From NCBI GenBank assembly GCA_902570785.1, contig CACFZK010000004.1:1-64000 (forward strand): a stretch of DNA of 64,000 nucleotides, written 5' to 3'. Of the stretch, positions 43,765 through 52,934 are shown in pieces. Source of the stretch: an uncultured Pelagibacteraceae bacterium (GTDB lineage Bacteria; Pseudomonadota; Alphaproteobacteria; Pelagibacterales; Pelagibacteraceae). Both the position numbers and the translations under genes were made by a program. Below the pieces are notes generated by a model. It did not search any database. It was given only the letters and a program-made list of their open reading frames with translations, and was not told the origin of the DNA. Numbering within the stretch: the first letter of the stretch is position 1; each line of letters begins with the position of its first letter.

Positions 43765-44241
43765 TTATTTCCTAGGACTGTTTGCTCTCATTTTGTTTCT
43801 TAAACTAGATAAAAATGAATCTAAGAAAGTACCTCTTGTAACTACATTATCAGTTACTTCTTTTGAAAAATTATGATCATTCATTTTATTTTTATCATAA
43901 AAAAGTTTTTCTTCTAGAACGCCTAATTTATTAAATTTTACAACTAACACGTTGTTATTCAAAAAAACATCTTTTCCCAATTTATGAATGCCACCTCTTG
44001 TTTTAGTTCTCTCAATATAAAACCATGTATTATTATCTTTTATGGATTTGACGTGTGGTTGACCAAGAACATTAATAACATCATTTTTATTGCTTATATT
44101 TGTCTTTATAAGCATTTCTCTTTTTTCGAGAAAGATTATACCATGACTTTTCACGACTTTATTATTTTGACAATTGAATAAAAAAATAGATAAGAATAAT
44201 AATAATGGTATTTTGAAATGTTCGCTTCTTATAATAAACAT
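43765..44241 (-). CDS. bamE: Outer membrane protein assembly factor BamE (SmpA/OmlA) lipoprotein
   Basis: lipobox-like signal FLSIFLFNC; NDVINVLGQPHVKS...NTWFYIE. Confidence 0.85.
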   Translation of the reverse strand: MFIIRSEHFKIPLLLFLSIFLFNCQNNKVVKSHGIIFLEKREMLIKTNISNKNDVINVLGQPHVKSIKDNNTWFYIERTKTRGGIHKLGKDVFLNNNVLVVKFNKLGVLEEKLFYDKNKMNDHNFSKEVTDNVVTRGTFLDSFLSSLRNKMRANSPRK

Positions 44242-44721
44242 AGTAATAAACTTTACAATAAATTAGTTGAATTATCACGTAATAAATTCTTTTATGACAA
44301 TTTAAGATTAGCAGATAATTTTGAAACTAGGGTTTTGTTAATATTTTTTCATTTTATTATAATTTTAAGATTAAAAAAAAACAATAATTTAAAAAAAGAT
44401 TTTCAGGAATTATTTGATAATATTTTTCAAAATATTGAAATAAATATAAGAGAATTAGGATATGGTGATACAAAGGTAAATAATACAATGAAAAATTTAA
44501 ACAAAATTTTTTATGACATATTATACAAACTTGATAATGATGGTTTATCCAAATTTCATGATAGATCTGACTTATTAAACAAATATTTCTTTAATAATAA
44601 AAAAAACAACGAACAAAATATAGTTAAATTGGCTAAATATATGGATCAATTTAATGATTTTTGTTTTGATTTAAATATCGATAATGTGCTAAAGGGTTCT
44701 ATAGAATTTAAACTTAATTAA
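44218..44721 (+). CDS. Ubiquinol-cytochrome c chaperone (CBP3/UPF0174-type) family protein
   Basis: [21 protein letters not shown]...[35 protein letters not shown]. Confidence 0.82.
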   Translation: MFASYNKHSNKLYNKLVELSRNKFFYDNLRLADNFETRVLLIFFHFIIILRLKKNNNLKKDFQELFDNIFQNIEINIRELGYGDTKVNNTMKNLNKIFYDILYKLDNDGLSKFHDRSDLLNKYFFNNKKNNEQNIVKLAKYMDQFNDFCFDLNIDNVLKGSIEFKLN

Positions 44722-44728
44722 TTTACCT

Positions 44729-44902
44729 ATGGCTGTACCTAAAAGAAAAACATCTACTTCAAGAAGAAATAAAAGAAGATCACATCATCGTATTGTCGGT
44801 GCCAATGTTATTGAAGATAAAAAAAGTGGCGAGTATAGATTGTCACATCACATAGATTTAAAAACAGGCACATATAACGGAAAAAAAATTTTAGACAAAT
44901 AG
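44729..44902 (+). CDS. rpmF: 50S ribosomal protein L32 (57 aa; too short for the ORF track)
   Basis: Translation [57 protein letters not shown]; immediately upstream of plsX. Confidence 0.96.
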   Translation: MAVPKRKTSTSRRNKRRSHHRIVGANVIEDKKSGEYRLSHHIDLKTGTYNGKKILDK

Positions 44903-44921
44903 TCTTAAATTAATAACCTGC

Positions 44922-45968
44922 ATGCTAGAGAAAGTTAAAATTTCAATTGATGTAATGGGTGGTGATAATTCTCCGGACAAAACTCTGGAAGGTATAAATC
45001 TTTTTATTGAGAGAAATCAAAATATAAATGATTATGTTTTTTATTTATTTGGAGATGAAACCATTATCAATCAAAAATTAAATAATTTTAAATATATAAA
45101 AAATAATTACAAAATATTTGATACTAAGATTGTTGTTACAGACGATTTATCTGCAATATCTTCAATCAAAAAAGGTAAAGACTCAAGTATGTGGAAAGCC
45201 ATACAATCACAAATCGATTTAACTTCTGACGTAACTTTATCTGCTGGTAACACCGGGGTTCTTTTAGTCATGTCTAAAATGATTTTGAAAACACTTGAAA
45301 ATGTTGACAAACCTGCGTTAGCCGGTCTATGGCCAAATGAAAAAAATATGAATATTGTATTAGATCTAGGAGCAAATGTTGAATGCAGTGAAAAAAACTT
45401 AATTGATTTTTCAGAAATGGGTTCAGCACTTTTCAAATCTCTTTTTCCTAACGAAAAAGCGAAACTTTCTTTGCTTAATATAGGTTCAGAGGAAATTAAA
45501 GGAACTGGTATTTTAAAAAGTACTTATGCCAAACTAAAACAACTAGATCAATTTGGTGATTTTGAATTCTGTGGTTATATAGAGGGAAATAATATTACCA
45601 AAGGGGAAACAAATGTTATTGTAACCGATGGTTTTACAGGCAACATCGCTCTCAAAACTGCTGAAGGCACAGCAAATTTTTTAACAAGTAATTTAAAAAA
45701 AGCTTTATCAGAAAATTTATTTTCCAAATTATCAGCAATTTTTTCGTACTTTTCTCTTAAAAAATTTAAGGATCGACTTGATCCAAGGAAATATAATGGA
45801 GCAATATTTCTTGGTTTAACAGGACCAGTTGTAAAAAGTCATGGTGGTACAGATGGTTTAGGCTTTTCTTATTCAGTTGAACTTTCATATAAAATTGCAA
45901 AAGGGAAACTTATGGACAAGATAAAATCTAATCTTTCACACACAAAAAATTTAAATGAAAAGATCTAA
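44922..45968 (+). CDS. plsX: Phosphate acyltransferase PlsX
   Basis: ISIDVMGGDNSPDKTLEG, SAGNTGVLLV, NVIVTDGFTGNIALKTAEG, HGGTDGLGF. Confidence 0.97.
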   Translation: MLEKVKISIDVMGGDNSPDKTLEGINLFIERNQNINDYVFYLFGDETIINQKLNNFKYIKNNYKIFDTKIVVTDDLSAISSIKKGKDSSMWKAIQSQIDLTSDVTLSAGNTGVLLVMSKMILKTLENVDKPALAGLWPNEKNMNIVLDLGANVECSEKNLIDFSEMGSALFKSLFPNEKAKLSLLNIGSEEIKGTGILKSTYAKLKQLDQFGDFEFCGYIEGNNITKGETNVIVTDGFTGNIALKTAEGTANFLTSNLKKALSENLFSKLSAIFSYFSLKKFKDRLDPRKYNGAIFLGLTGPVVKSHGGTDGLGFSYSVELSYKIAKGKLMDKIKSNLSHTKNLNEKI

Positions 45969-46245
45969 TATTAGTAAAAATGAATTATTAAAAACTATAA
46001 ATAGTAATTTAGGTACACCATTATCATTATCAAAAAAAATAATAAATGAGATATTAAATATAATAATAGAAGGTTTAAATTCAGAAAATTTTGTTAAAAT
46101 ATCAGGATTTGGAACTTTTAAAATATTAGATAAAAAGTCAAGAATTGGAAGAAATCCAAAAACAGGTAAGATACACGAAATTAAGGCTAGAAGAACAGTT
46201 GCTTTTTACCCGTCTAAAAAATTTAAAAGTATAATTAATGAATAA
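45955..46245 (+). CDS. ihfA: HU/IHF family DNA-binding protein, IHF alpha-like
   Basis: VKISGFGTFKILDKKSRIGRNPKTGKIHEIKARRTVAFYPSKKFK signature. Confidence 0.9.
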   Translation: MKRSNISKNELLKTINSNLGTPLSLSKKIINEILNIIIEGLNSENFVKISGFGTFKILDKKSRIGRNPKTGKIHEIKARRTVAFYPSKKFKSIINE

Positions 46246-46600
46246 TAAAAGAAAATTATATAAATCAATTGGAGAGGTCTCAAAAGAAATTTCTATCTCA
46301 ACACACACTTTACGTTTTTGGGAAAAAGAATTTAAACAAATCAAACCAATTACTTTTGATGGTAAAAGACGATACTACACCGAAAAAGATATTGATATTT
46401 TAAAAATAATTTATGAACTTTTAAAAAAACAAGGTTATACAATACTAGGTGCAAAAAAATTATTAAATAATAGATCGGTTAAACTTGACGAAAATTTAGA
46501 TTTAGATATAAAGAAGAAAAATTTTCATAATTCTTTAAAATATAAAGCACAAAGGATTAAGATTTTATTAGAAAAATTGAAAGGTTTAAAAAATGGCTAA
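46238..46600 (+). CDS. MerR family transcriptional regulator
   Basis: SIGEVSKEISISTHTLRFWEKEFKQIKP...RRYYTEKDIDILKIIYELLKKQGYTILGAKK. Confidence 0.92.
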   Translation: MNNKRKLYKSIGEVSKEISISTHTLRFWEKEFKQIKPITFDGKRRYYTEKDIDILKIIYELLKKQGYTILGAKKLLNNRSVKLDENLDLDIKKKNFHNSLKYKAQRIKILLEKLKGLKNG

Positions 46601-46784
46601 AAAAAGTTCAATAAAAGTTCGACTTGTCCCGGAAGCCAAACCAGACAGCTCTTTTTTTTACTATGCAAAAAAACCAACCAAAGGTGAAAAAGCTAAAATA
46701 AAATTAAAAGTTAAAAAATATAATCCAAGCACAAGAAAGCATGAGTTTTTTATTGAAAAAAAACTCCCTCCTCATAGTAAATAA
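46593..46784 (+). CDS. rpmG: Small basic 63-aa protein, probable 50S ribosomal protein L33
   Basis: MAKKSSIKVRLVPEAKPDSSFFYYAKKP...KLKVKKYNPSTRKHEFFIEKK resembles L33 signature. Confidence 0.82.
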   Translation: MAKKSSIKVRLVPEAKPDSSFFYYAKKPTKGEKAKIKLKVKKYNPSTRKHEFFIEKKLPPHSK

Positions 46785-46785
46785 T

Positions 46786-47067
46786 TTATTTCTTTCTAAA
46801 ATTTTTATACTCGTACTCTATAAATCCCTTAATCATTGATTTCCAAATTCTTTTAGTTAAATTCGGGTCAATTTTATTCTTTAAAGATTTTCTTCTTATA
46901 GTTTTATGTATCTCTACTATTCTTTTCTTGTCCACAATTTGTTTTTTGTATTTTTTATTCTTTAAAACTTGATTTACAAGATTTGTTCTTTTCTTGATAA
47001 TTATCAACAATTTTTCATCTAAAGCATCCAGCTTTTTTCTAAGTTTTGATAAGCTATTTTTTTTCAT
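46786..47067 (-). CDS. Chorismate mutase (AroQ-type, monofunctional)
   Basis: LRKKLDALDEKLLIIIKKRTNLVNQVLKNK...RIVEIHKTI. Confidence 0.82.
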   Translation of the reverse strand: MKKNSLSKLRKKLDALDEKLLIIIKKRTNLVNQVLKNKKYKKQIVDKKRIVEIHKTIRRKSLKNKIDPNLTKRIWKSMIKGFIEYEYKNFRKK

Positions 47068-47124
47068 ATAGCGACATTTATGTTAATAAAAATTTATAAA
47101 ATATTATATAAGAAATGCAACTAA

Positions 47125-48153
47125 ATGATTTTAGAAAATTATAGCTATAAGAAGTACGTTAGTTTTTGGCTAATATCATTATTAACTTTTTTATTAGTAA
47201 TTATAGTAGTTGGCGGACTTACAAGATTAACTGACTCTGGTTTATCAATAACTAGGTGGGAACTATTTACAGGGATTTTACCCCCATTAACAAATGAGTC
47301 CTGGCAACAAGTATTTTCTTTATATAAAGAAATCCCACAATATAATCTATTATTTCCAACTATGACGTTAAGTGAATTCAAAGTCATTTATTATTGGGAG
47401 TACATACACAGAATTTTGGGCAGAGTATTTGGACTTTTATTTTTAATACCATTCACTTTTTTTTTATTTAAAGGAGTATTTAAAAAGGAATTTGTTATAA
47501 AATTTCTTATATTATTTTTATTAATACTCTTACAAGGTTTTATTGGTTGGTATATGGTGAAAAGCGGATTGGTAGAAAATACTACCGTAAGTCATTATAG
47601 ATTAGCAATTCATTTAAATATTGCACTAATTTTGTTCGCAGCAATTTTTTGGTATTTCCTCAATTTAAAAAATAATGAAAATAAATATTTTTTTAATTTT
47701 ATTAACAACGGATCTTTCATTAAATTTTTTGTGTTATTAATTTTTATTCAAATTACTTTAGGAGCATTTACATCCGGTCTAGACGCAGGAAAAATTTATC
47801 AAACTTGGCCCTCTATGAATAATAGCTATTTCCCAGACGATATAAATTTATCAGATCTAAACAAAACAGATTTTTTTTCAGATCCATCCATCGTTCAGTT
47901 TCTACATAGAAATATGGCATATGTAATTTTTTTATATATTTTGGGATTAAGCATTTATATTTTTTCCAAAAAAATGAGTTATTTATATACTCCATTATTT
48001 TACGTTCTGGCTATGGTCTCTGTTCAAATATTTCTTGGAATAATAACTTTGGTAAGCGGTTTAAATATTATTTATGCATCTTTACATCAAATATCTACTA
48101 CTCTTTTGCTAATAACATCTATAAATTTGAGTTTTATCTTTAAAAAAGAATAG
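47125..48153 (+). CDS. ctaA: Heme A synthase (COX15/CtaA)
   Basis: VVGGLTRLTDSGLSITRWELFTGILPP, YYWEYIHRILGRVFG, HYRLAIHLN, FLHRNMAYV, LHQISTTLLL. Confidence 0.95.
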   Translation: MILENYSYKKYVSFWLISLLTFLLVIIVVGGLTRLTDSGLSITRWELFTGILPPLTNESWQQVFSLYKEIPQYNLLFPTMTLSEFKVIYYWEYIHRILGRVFGLLFLIPFTFFLFKGVFKKEFVIKFLILFLLILLQGFIGWYMVKSGLVENTTVSHYRLAIHLNIALILFAAIFWYFLNLKNNENKYFFNFINNGSFIKFFVLLIFIQITLGAFTSGLDAGKIYQTWPSMNNSYFPDDINLSDLNKTDFFSDPSIVQFLHRNMAYVIFLYILGLSIYIFSKKMSYLYTPLFYVLAMVSVQIFLGIITLVSGLNIIYASLHQISTTLLLITSINLSFIFKKE

Positions 48154-48161
48154 TTTTATAA

Positions 48162-48188
48162 TTGACACTGAAAATAAAAGCTTGTAAT
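48162..48188 (+). promoter_or_regulatory. Possible sigma70-type promoter for rplM-rpsI (TTGACA, 15-nt spacer, TGTAAT)
   Basis: Consensus -35 box and 5/6 -10 box just upstream of rplM; spacer shorter than ideal. Confidence 0.3.
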
Positions 48189-48202
48189 TATGCGCAAGTT
48201 TT

Positions 48203-48670
48203 ATGACTCCATTCACAAAAAAAAAAGATTTGAAAAATAATTGGTATTTGGTAAATGCCGACAATGTTATTGTTGGAAGACTTGCAGCTTTTATCTCAAA
48301 ATTATTAAGAGGTAAAAATAAACCACAGTTTAATCCAAATATTGATAATGGAGATTTTGTAATAGTTACAAATATCGAAAAAATTAAGTTTACAGGAAAA
48401 AAGTTTACTAATAAAAAATATTATAGGCATACTGGTTATCCAGGGGGAATCAAAGAAACAAAACCTATTAATCTCCAAGAAAAAAATAAGTCTCAAGACA
48501 TTTTAAAATTTGCAGTAAAAAGGATGTTGCCTGGGGGACCATTGGCAAAAAAACAATTAGGAAAATTGAAAATGTATTATGGAGATAAACATCCTCATTC
48601 AACTCAAAATCCGGTTGAAATAAAATTTTCTGAGTTAAACAAAAAAAATACAATAAAAGCTTATGAATAA
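48203..48670 (+). CDS. rplM: 50S ribosomal protein L13
   Basis: WYLVNADNVIVGRLAAFISKLLRGKNKPQFNPNIDNGDFVIVTN. Confidence 0.97.
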   Translation: MTPFTKKKDLKNNWYLVNADNVIVGRLAAFISKLLRGKNKPQFNPNIDNGDFVIVTNIEKIKFTGKKFTNKKYYRHTGYPGGIKETKPINLQEKNKSQDILKFAVKRMLPGGPLAKKQLGKLKMYYGDKHPHSTQNPVEIKFSELNKKNTIKAYE

Positions 48671-49109
48671 CCCCAACATCCAAACTACTAGTAAAAAATT
48701 CGAAAAAATTAAATTAGACTTTAAAGATAGTAAGTATGCCACTGGAAGAAGAAAAAAGTCTATAGCAAGGGTTTGGGTAAAAAAAGGATCGGGTAAAATT
48801 TATGTTAATGGAAAACAAATGCAAGAGTATTTTAAAAGACCAGTCCATCAAATATTAGTCGTAAGACCTTTAAATGAAATTAATGCATCAGCAGACTATG
48901 ATGTCAAATGTAGGGTAACAGGCGGCGGCTTATCTGGTCAGGCAGGAGCTATTATTCATGGTCTTTCTAGAGCTTTAGTTAGAATAGACGGAAATCTTAA
49001 AAAAACCCTTAAAAAAAATAAATTAGTCACAAGAGACTCAAGGAAAGTTGAAAGAAAAAAATACGGTCGTAAAAAAGCCCGGAGAAGTTTCCAATTCTCT
49101 AAAAGATAA
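48663..49109 (+). CDS. rpsI: 30S ribosomal protein S9
   Basis: YATGRRKKSIARVWVKKGSGKIYVNGK...RKVERKKYGRKKARRSFQFSKR. Confidence 0.98.
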   Translation: MNNPNIQTTSKKFEKIKLDFKDSKYATGRRKKSIARVWVKKGSGKIYVNGKQMQEYFKRPVHQILVVRPLNEINASADYDVKCRVTGGGLSGQAGAIIHGLSRALVRIDGNLKKTLKKNKLVTRDSRKVERKKYGRKKARRSFQFSKR

Positions 49110-49151
49110 ATCGTTTATTTTCATTAACACCAAAAGTGATATAAGGAAATT

Positions 49152-50183
49152 ATGTCATTAAAAAAAATTAATATTGCAGTTGCAGGAGCAACTGGTTATG
49201 TAGGATTAGACTTAATAAAGATACTTTCTACTCATCCTAGAGTAAGTATAAAGTACCTTTGTGCTCAAAAAAAAATTGGTAAAAGTATTCAGTTTTTTGA
49301 TAAAAGAATTAAAAAAAAATTACCAAAAATATCAAATTTAAAAAATGTCAATTGGAATATAATTGATATTCTTTTTTGTTCTTTACCAACTGGCCAATCT
49401 CAAATTCTTGCAAAAAAAATAATTAAAAATTATAATATAAAAATTATTGATTTATCTGCTGATTTTAGACTTTCAAACAAAAAAGATTTTTTTAAATTTT
49501 ATAAAACCAAACATTCAGCTCCAGAATTATTAAAGTTTTCAAAATATTCTTTAACAGAATTTGTCAAAAAGGATATACAAAAATATAAAATTATTGCATG
49601 TCCCGGTTGCTATCCTACTTCCATACAACTACCACTAATACCACTTTTAAAAAAGAAGCTATTAAATACAAAAGGAATAATTATAGATTCTAAGTCGGGT
49701 TATTCTGGAGCTGGGAAAAATCTTAAAAAAAAATTTACACATAAAAATATTTTTTCTGCAATTAAAACATATGGCATTTCAAATCATAGACATACAGCTG
49801 AAATTGACCAAGAGTTTAAAAAGAACACTAAATCAAAAATATTGTATAATTTTACTCCTAATTTAATACCAACTTTTAGAGGAATGTTATCCACTATATA
49901 TGTTGAACCAAAAGGAAATGTTACAATCAGAAAAATTCACAATGAACTTAGAAAATTTCATAAAAAAAATCATTTTATTAATATTTTGCCAATTAATAAA
50001 AACTTAGGCACAGAAAATGTATTAAATACAAACTTATGTGAAATAAGCGTATGCAAGTTAAAGGGTAGTAAAAAAATTATGATATTATCTGCAATAGACA
50101 ACTTAATTAAAGGAGCATCAGGACAGGCCGTTCAAAATATGAATTTATTATACAATCTTAATGAAAAAATTGGTCTAAAATGA
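49152..50183 (+). CDS. argC: N-acetyl-gamma-glutamyl-phosphate reductase
   Basis: AVAGATGYVGLDLIKIL, IIACPGCYPTSIQLPL, GYSGAGK. Confidence 0.96.
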   Translation: MSLKKINIAVAGATGYVGLDLIKILSTHPRVSIKYLCAQKKIGKSIQFFDKRIKKKLPKISNLKNVNWNIIDILFCSLPTGQSQILAKKIIKNYNIKIIDLSADFRLSNKKDFFKFYKTKHSAPELLKFSKYSLTEFVKKDIQKYKIIACPGCYPTSIQLPLIPLLKKKLLNTKGIIIDSKSGYSGAGKNLKKKFTHKNIFSAIKTYGISNHRHTAEIDQEFKKNTKSKILYNFTPNLIPTFRGMLSTIYVEPKGNVTIRKIHNELRKFHKKNHFINILPINKNLGTENVLNTNLCEISVCKLKGSKKIMILSAIDNLIKGASGQAVQNMNLLYNLNEKIGLK

Positions 50184-50698
50184 AATTCTTAAAAATTTTT
50201 TTCTTACTTTTTATCATTCAATGCGCGGGTCCTTTAAATAAAGTCGAAAAAGTTTATATTTGTGGAGATCATAGGTGTGCCAATAAGGCTGAAGCAGATG
50301 AATATTTTGATAATAACATCTCTATTGAAATTTATTCTATTGAAACTAAAAAGGAAACTGATGAAAATTTGGACCTAGCTGAATTGAATATATTAAAAGA
50401 AAAATTAATTACAAAAAAAAAGATAGTTATTAAAGATGAAAAAAAGAAATTAGATGAAAAAATTAAAGAAAGAAAAAAATTAGCCAAACTAAAAATTAGA
50501 GAAATTGAAAACCCCATTAAAACTGTTCAACAAGACAAAAAAAAGAATAATATAAAAAATACAAAACAAAAAAAACAGAAATCAAAAATAACTTTTATAA
50601 GAATATGTAAAAATTTAGAAGAATGCGATATAGATAAAATATCCCAAATAGTTATGGATATAGGAAAACAAAAAGATTTTCCAGATATAACTAATTAA
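50180..50698 (+). CDS. Putative Lys-rich lipoprotein/exported hypothetical protein
   Basis: N-term lipobox-like signal FLLFIIQCAGPLNK, charged coiled-coil-like middle; overlaps argC stop. Confidence 0.6.
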   Translation: MKFLKIFFLLFIIQCAGPLNKVEKVYICGDHRCANKAEADEYFDNNISIEIYSIETKKETDENLDLAELNILKEKLITKKKIVIKDEKKKLDEKIKERKKLAKLKIREIENPIKTVQQDKKKNNIKNTKQKKQKSKITFIRICKNLEECDIDKISQIVMDIGKQKDFPDITN

Positions 50699-50705
50699 AA
50701 ATTAT

Positions 50706-51986
50706 ATGAATAGAAAATTTAATATTGCTATTATTGGTTTAGGTAACATTGGATCTTACCTTTATACTTTTTTAAAAGAGAAAAGAAAAATTCTTTCAAA
50801 AAAATCCAGAGTTGATTTAAACATATCACACATCTGTGACAAAAAAAGAAAGTTTAAAGTATCAAAAAATAAATGGTTAAAAAACTATTTAGATGCTCCA
50901 AAAATTAAGGAAATTGATTTAATTGTTGAATTGATAGGAGGAGCAGAAGGACCAGCAAAAAAATTAGTATTTTCTGCATTAAAAAATAAAAAACACGTTG
51001 TTACCGCAAACAAAGCTCTAATAGCTAAATATGGAAATCAACTAGCTAAAATCGCTGAAAAAAATAAAGTTAATTTAGAATATGAAGCAGCAGTTTGTGG
51101 TGGTATTCCTGTTATTCGAGGTATAAAAGACGGTTTAATAACAAATCAAATAAATAAAGTTTACGGAATATTTAATGGAACAACAAATTTTATATTATCT
51201 TCAATGGATTTTGACAAACTTGATTTTGATTTGGCTCTTAAAAAAGCTCAAAAGCTTGGCTATGCCGAAAGAAATCCCAAAGCTGACTTAGTAGGTTTTG
51301 ATGTTGCAGACAAGCTCAGGATACTTTCGGCTCTTTGTTTTAATAGCACAATAAATTACAAGAATATTTATATTGAAGGAATAAACAATATAGATCAAAA
51401 AGATGTTCAATATTCAAATCAACTTGGGTTTAAAATTAAATTACTTGGACTGGCAGAAAAAAATAATAACACCATTGTTCAAAAAGTCTTTCCAGCTTTA
51501 GTTAAAAACAATTCAAGCACAGCTAAAATTAACGGTGTATTAAATAATGTTATTTTAGAAGGGAAACCAATAGGGACTATTGAAATGATAGGTGAGGGCG
51601 CAGGACCAAAAGCAACTGTTTCAGCAATATCATCAGATATTATTTCAATAATGAAGGGTAGCGTTAAATTACCATTTAATACGTCAATAAAAGAAAAAAA
51701 TAAATACAAGTTTAGAGACATGTTAAATGAAGGTTATGAAGCTTATTTGAGGTTTGATTTAGACGTAAAAAATACTAGTTTAGTCCAAAACATAATAAGA
51801 AAATTAAAAAAAAGTAGGATTTATATCCAAAAGTATAAAAAAATAAACTTTAATTCTAGTAAATTTTTTTCATTAATAATAATCACAAAACAATCTAAAG
51901 ATCTGTATCTAAGAAGAATTGTTAAAAACTTCAAAAATAAAAAAATATATAAATGTGTTAAATTTATTAGAATTGAAAAAGTTTAA
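50706..51986 (+). CDS. hom: Homoserine dehydrogenase
   Basis: IIGLGNIGSYLY, VVTANKALIAKYG, YEAAVCGGIPVIRGIKDGL, GIFNGTTNFILSSM. Confidence 0.96.
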   Translation: MNRKFNIAIIGLGNIGSYLYTFLKEKRKILSKKSRVDLNISHICDKKRKFKVSKNKWLKNYLDAPKIKEIDLIVELIGGAEGPAKKLVFSALKNKKHVVTANKALIAKYGNQLAKIAEKNKVNLEYEAAVCGGIPVIRGIKDGLITNQINKVYGIFNGTTNFILSSMDFDKLDFDLALKKAQKLGYAERNPKADLVGFDVADKLRILSALCFNSTINYKNIYIEGINNIDQKDVQYSNQLGFKIKLLGLAEKNNNTIVQKVFPALVKNNSSTAKINGVLNNVILEGKPIGTIEMIGEGAGPKATVSAISSDIISIMKGSVKLPFNTSIKEKNKYKFRDMLNEGYEAYLRFDLDVKNTSLVQNIIRKLKKSRIYIQKYKKINFNSSKFFSLIIITKQSKDLYLRRIVKNFKNKKIYKCVKFIRIEKV

Positions 51987-52934
51987 ATGTTATTAAAAAA
52001 TGATTATTTAAATCAATTCATTAGGGTATCTGAAAGAGCTGCATATGGGGCCTCAAAGTTTAGAGGAAAAAATGATAAAATTGCGGCTGATCAAGCTGCT
52101 GTAAATGAAATGAGAAAAGAAATAAATAAAATTAATATAAAAGGAAGAGTTGTTATCGGGGAGGGTGAAATGGATGAAGCTCCCATGTTATTTATTGGCG
52201 AAAATGTTGGTACTGGTACAGGTGAAGAGATTGATATAGCCGTAGATCCCCTGGAAGGAACAAATTTTACAGCTAAAAATTTACCAAATGCAATTTCAGT
52301 ATTAGCAATTACAAAAAAAGGTGGTTTATTATCTGCTCCAGATACATACATGGAGAAAATTGCAGTCGGACCAGATCTTCCAAATAATCTTTTAGATTTA
52401 GATAATTCGGTTGAAAAAAATATAAAACTGCTTGCTGAGGCTAAAAATATACAAACTGACAAACTAACTGCATGCGTTCTTAAAAGGAGCAGGCACGATA
52501 AAATTATTCAATCCTTAAAAAAACTGAATGTAAAAATTAATTATATTCAAGACGGAGATGTAACAGGTGTTATTTCGGTTGCTGATAATAATTCAAATAT
52601 AGATATTTATTTAGGAATAGGCGGTGGTCCAGAGGGAGTATTAGCCGCCGCAGCTCTTGATTGCTTAGGCGGACAAATGCAAACTAGACTTGTTTTAAGC
52701 GATGACAATGAGGTGAATAGGGCAAAAAAATTGGGGATTACTGATTTAAAAAGAAAGTATAATATTTCCGATATGGTAAAAGGTGATGTCATATTTTGTG
52801 CAACAGGAGTTACAGACGGAGATATGTTAAAAGGCATAAACTTATTAAATGATAGTGAATTTGAAGCTACAACATTCGCATTACATAAAAGTCAAAAAAT
52901 ATCAAAGATTGTAAAAAATATTATAAAAAAATGA
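51987..52934 (+). CDS. glpX: Class II fructose-1,6-bisphosphatase
   Basis: IGEGEMDEAPMLFIGE, DIAVDPLEGTNFTAKN, GIGGGPEGVLAAAAL, CATGVTDGDML. Confidence 0.96.
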   Translation: MLLKNDYLNQFIRVSERAAYGASKFRGKNDKIAADQAAVNEMRKEINKINIKGRVVIGEGEMDEAPMLFIGENVGTGTGEEIDIAVDPLEGTNFTAKNLPNAISVLAITKKGGLLSAPDTYMEKIAVGPDLPNNLLDLDNSVEKNIKLLAEAKNIQTDKLTACVLKRSRHDKIIQSLKKLNVKINYIQDGDVTGVISVADNNSNIDIYLGIGGGPEGVLAAAALDCLGGQMQTRLVLSDDNEVNRAKKLGITDLKRKYNISDMVKGDVIFCATGVTDGDMLKGINLLNDSEFEATTFALHKSQKISKIVKNIIKK

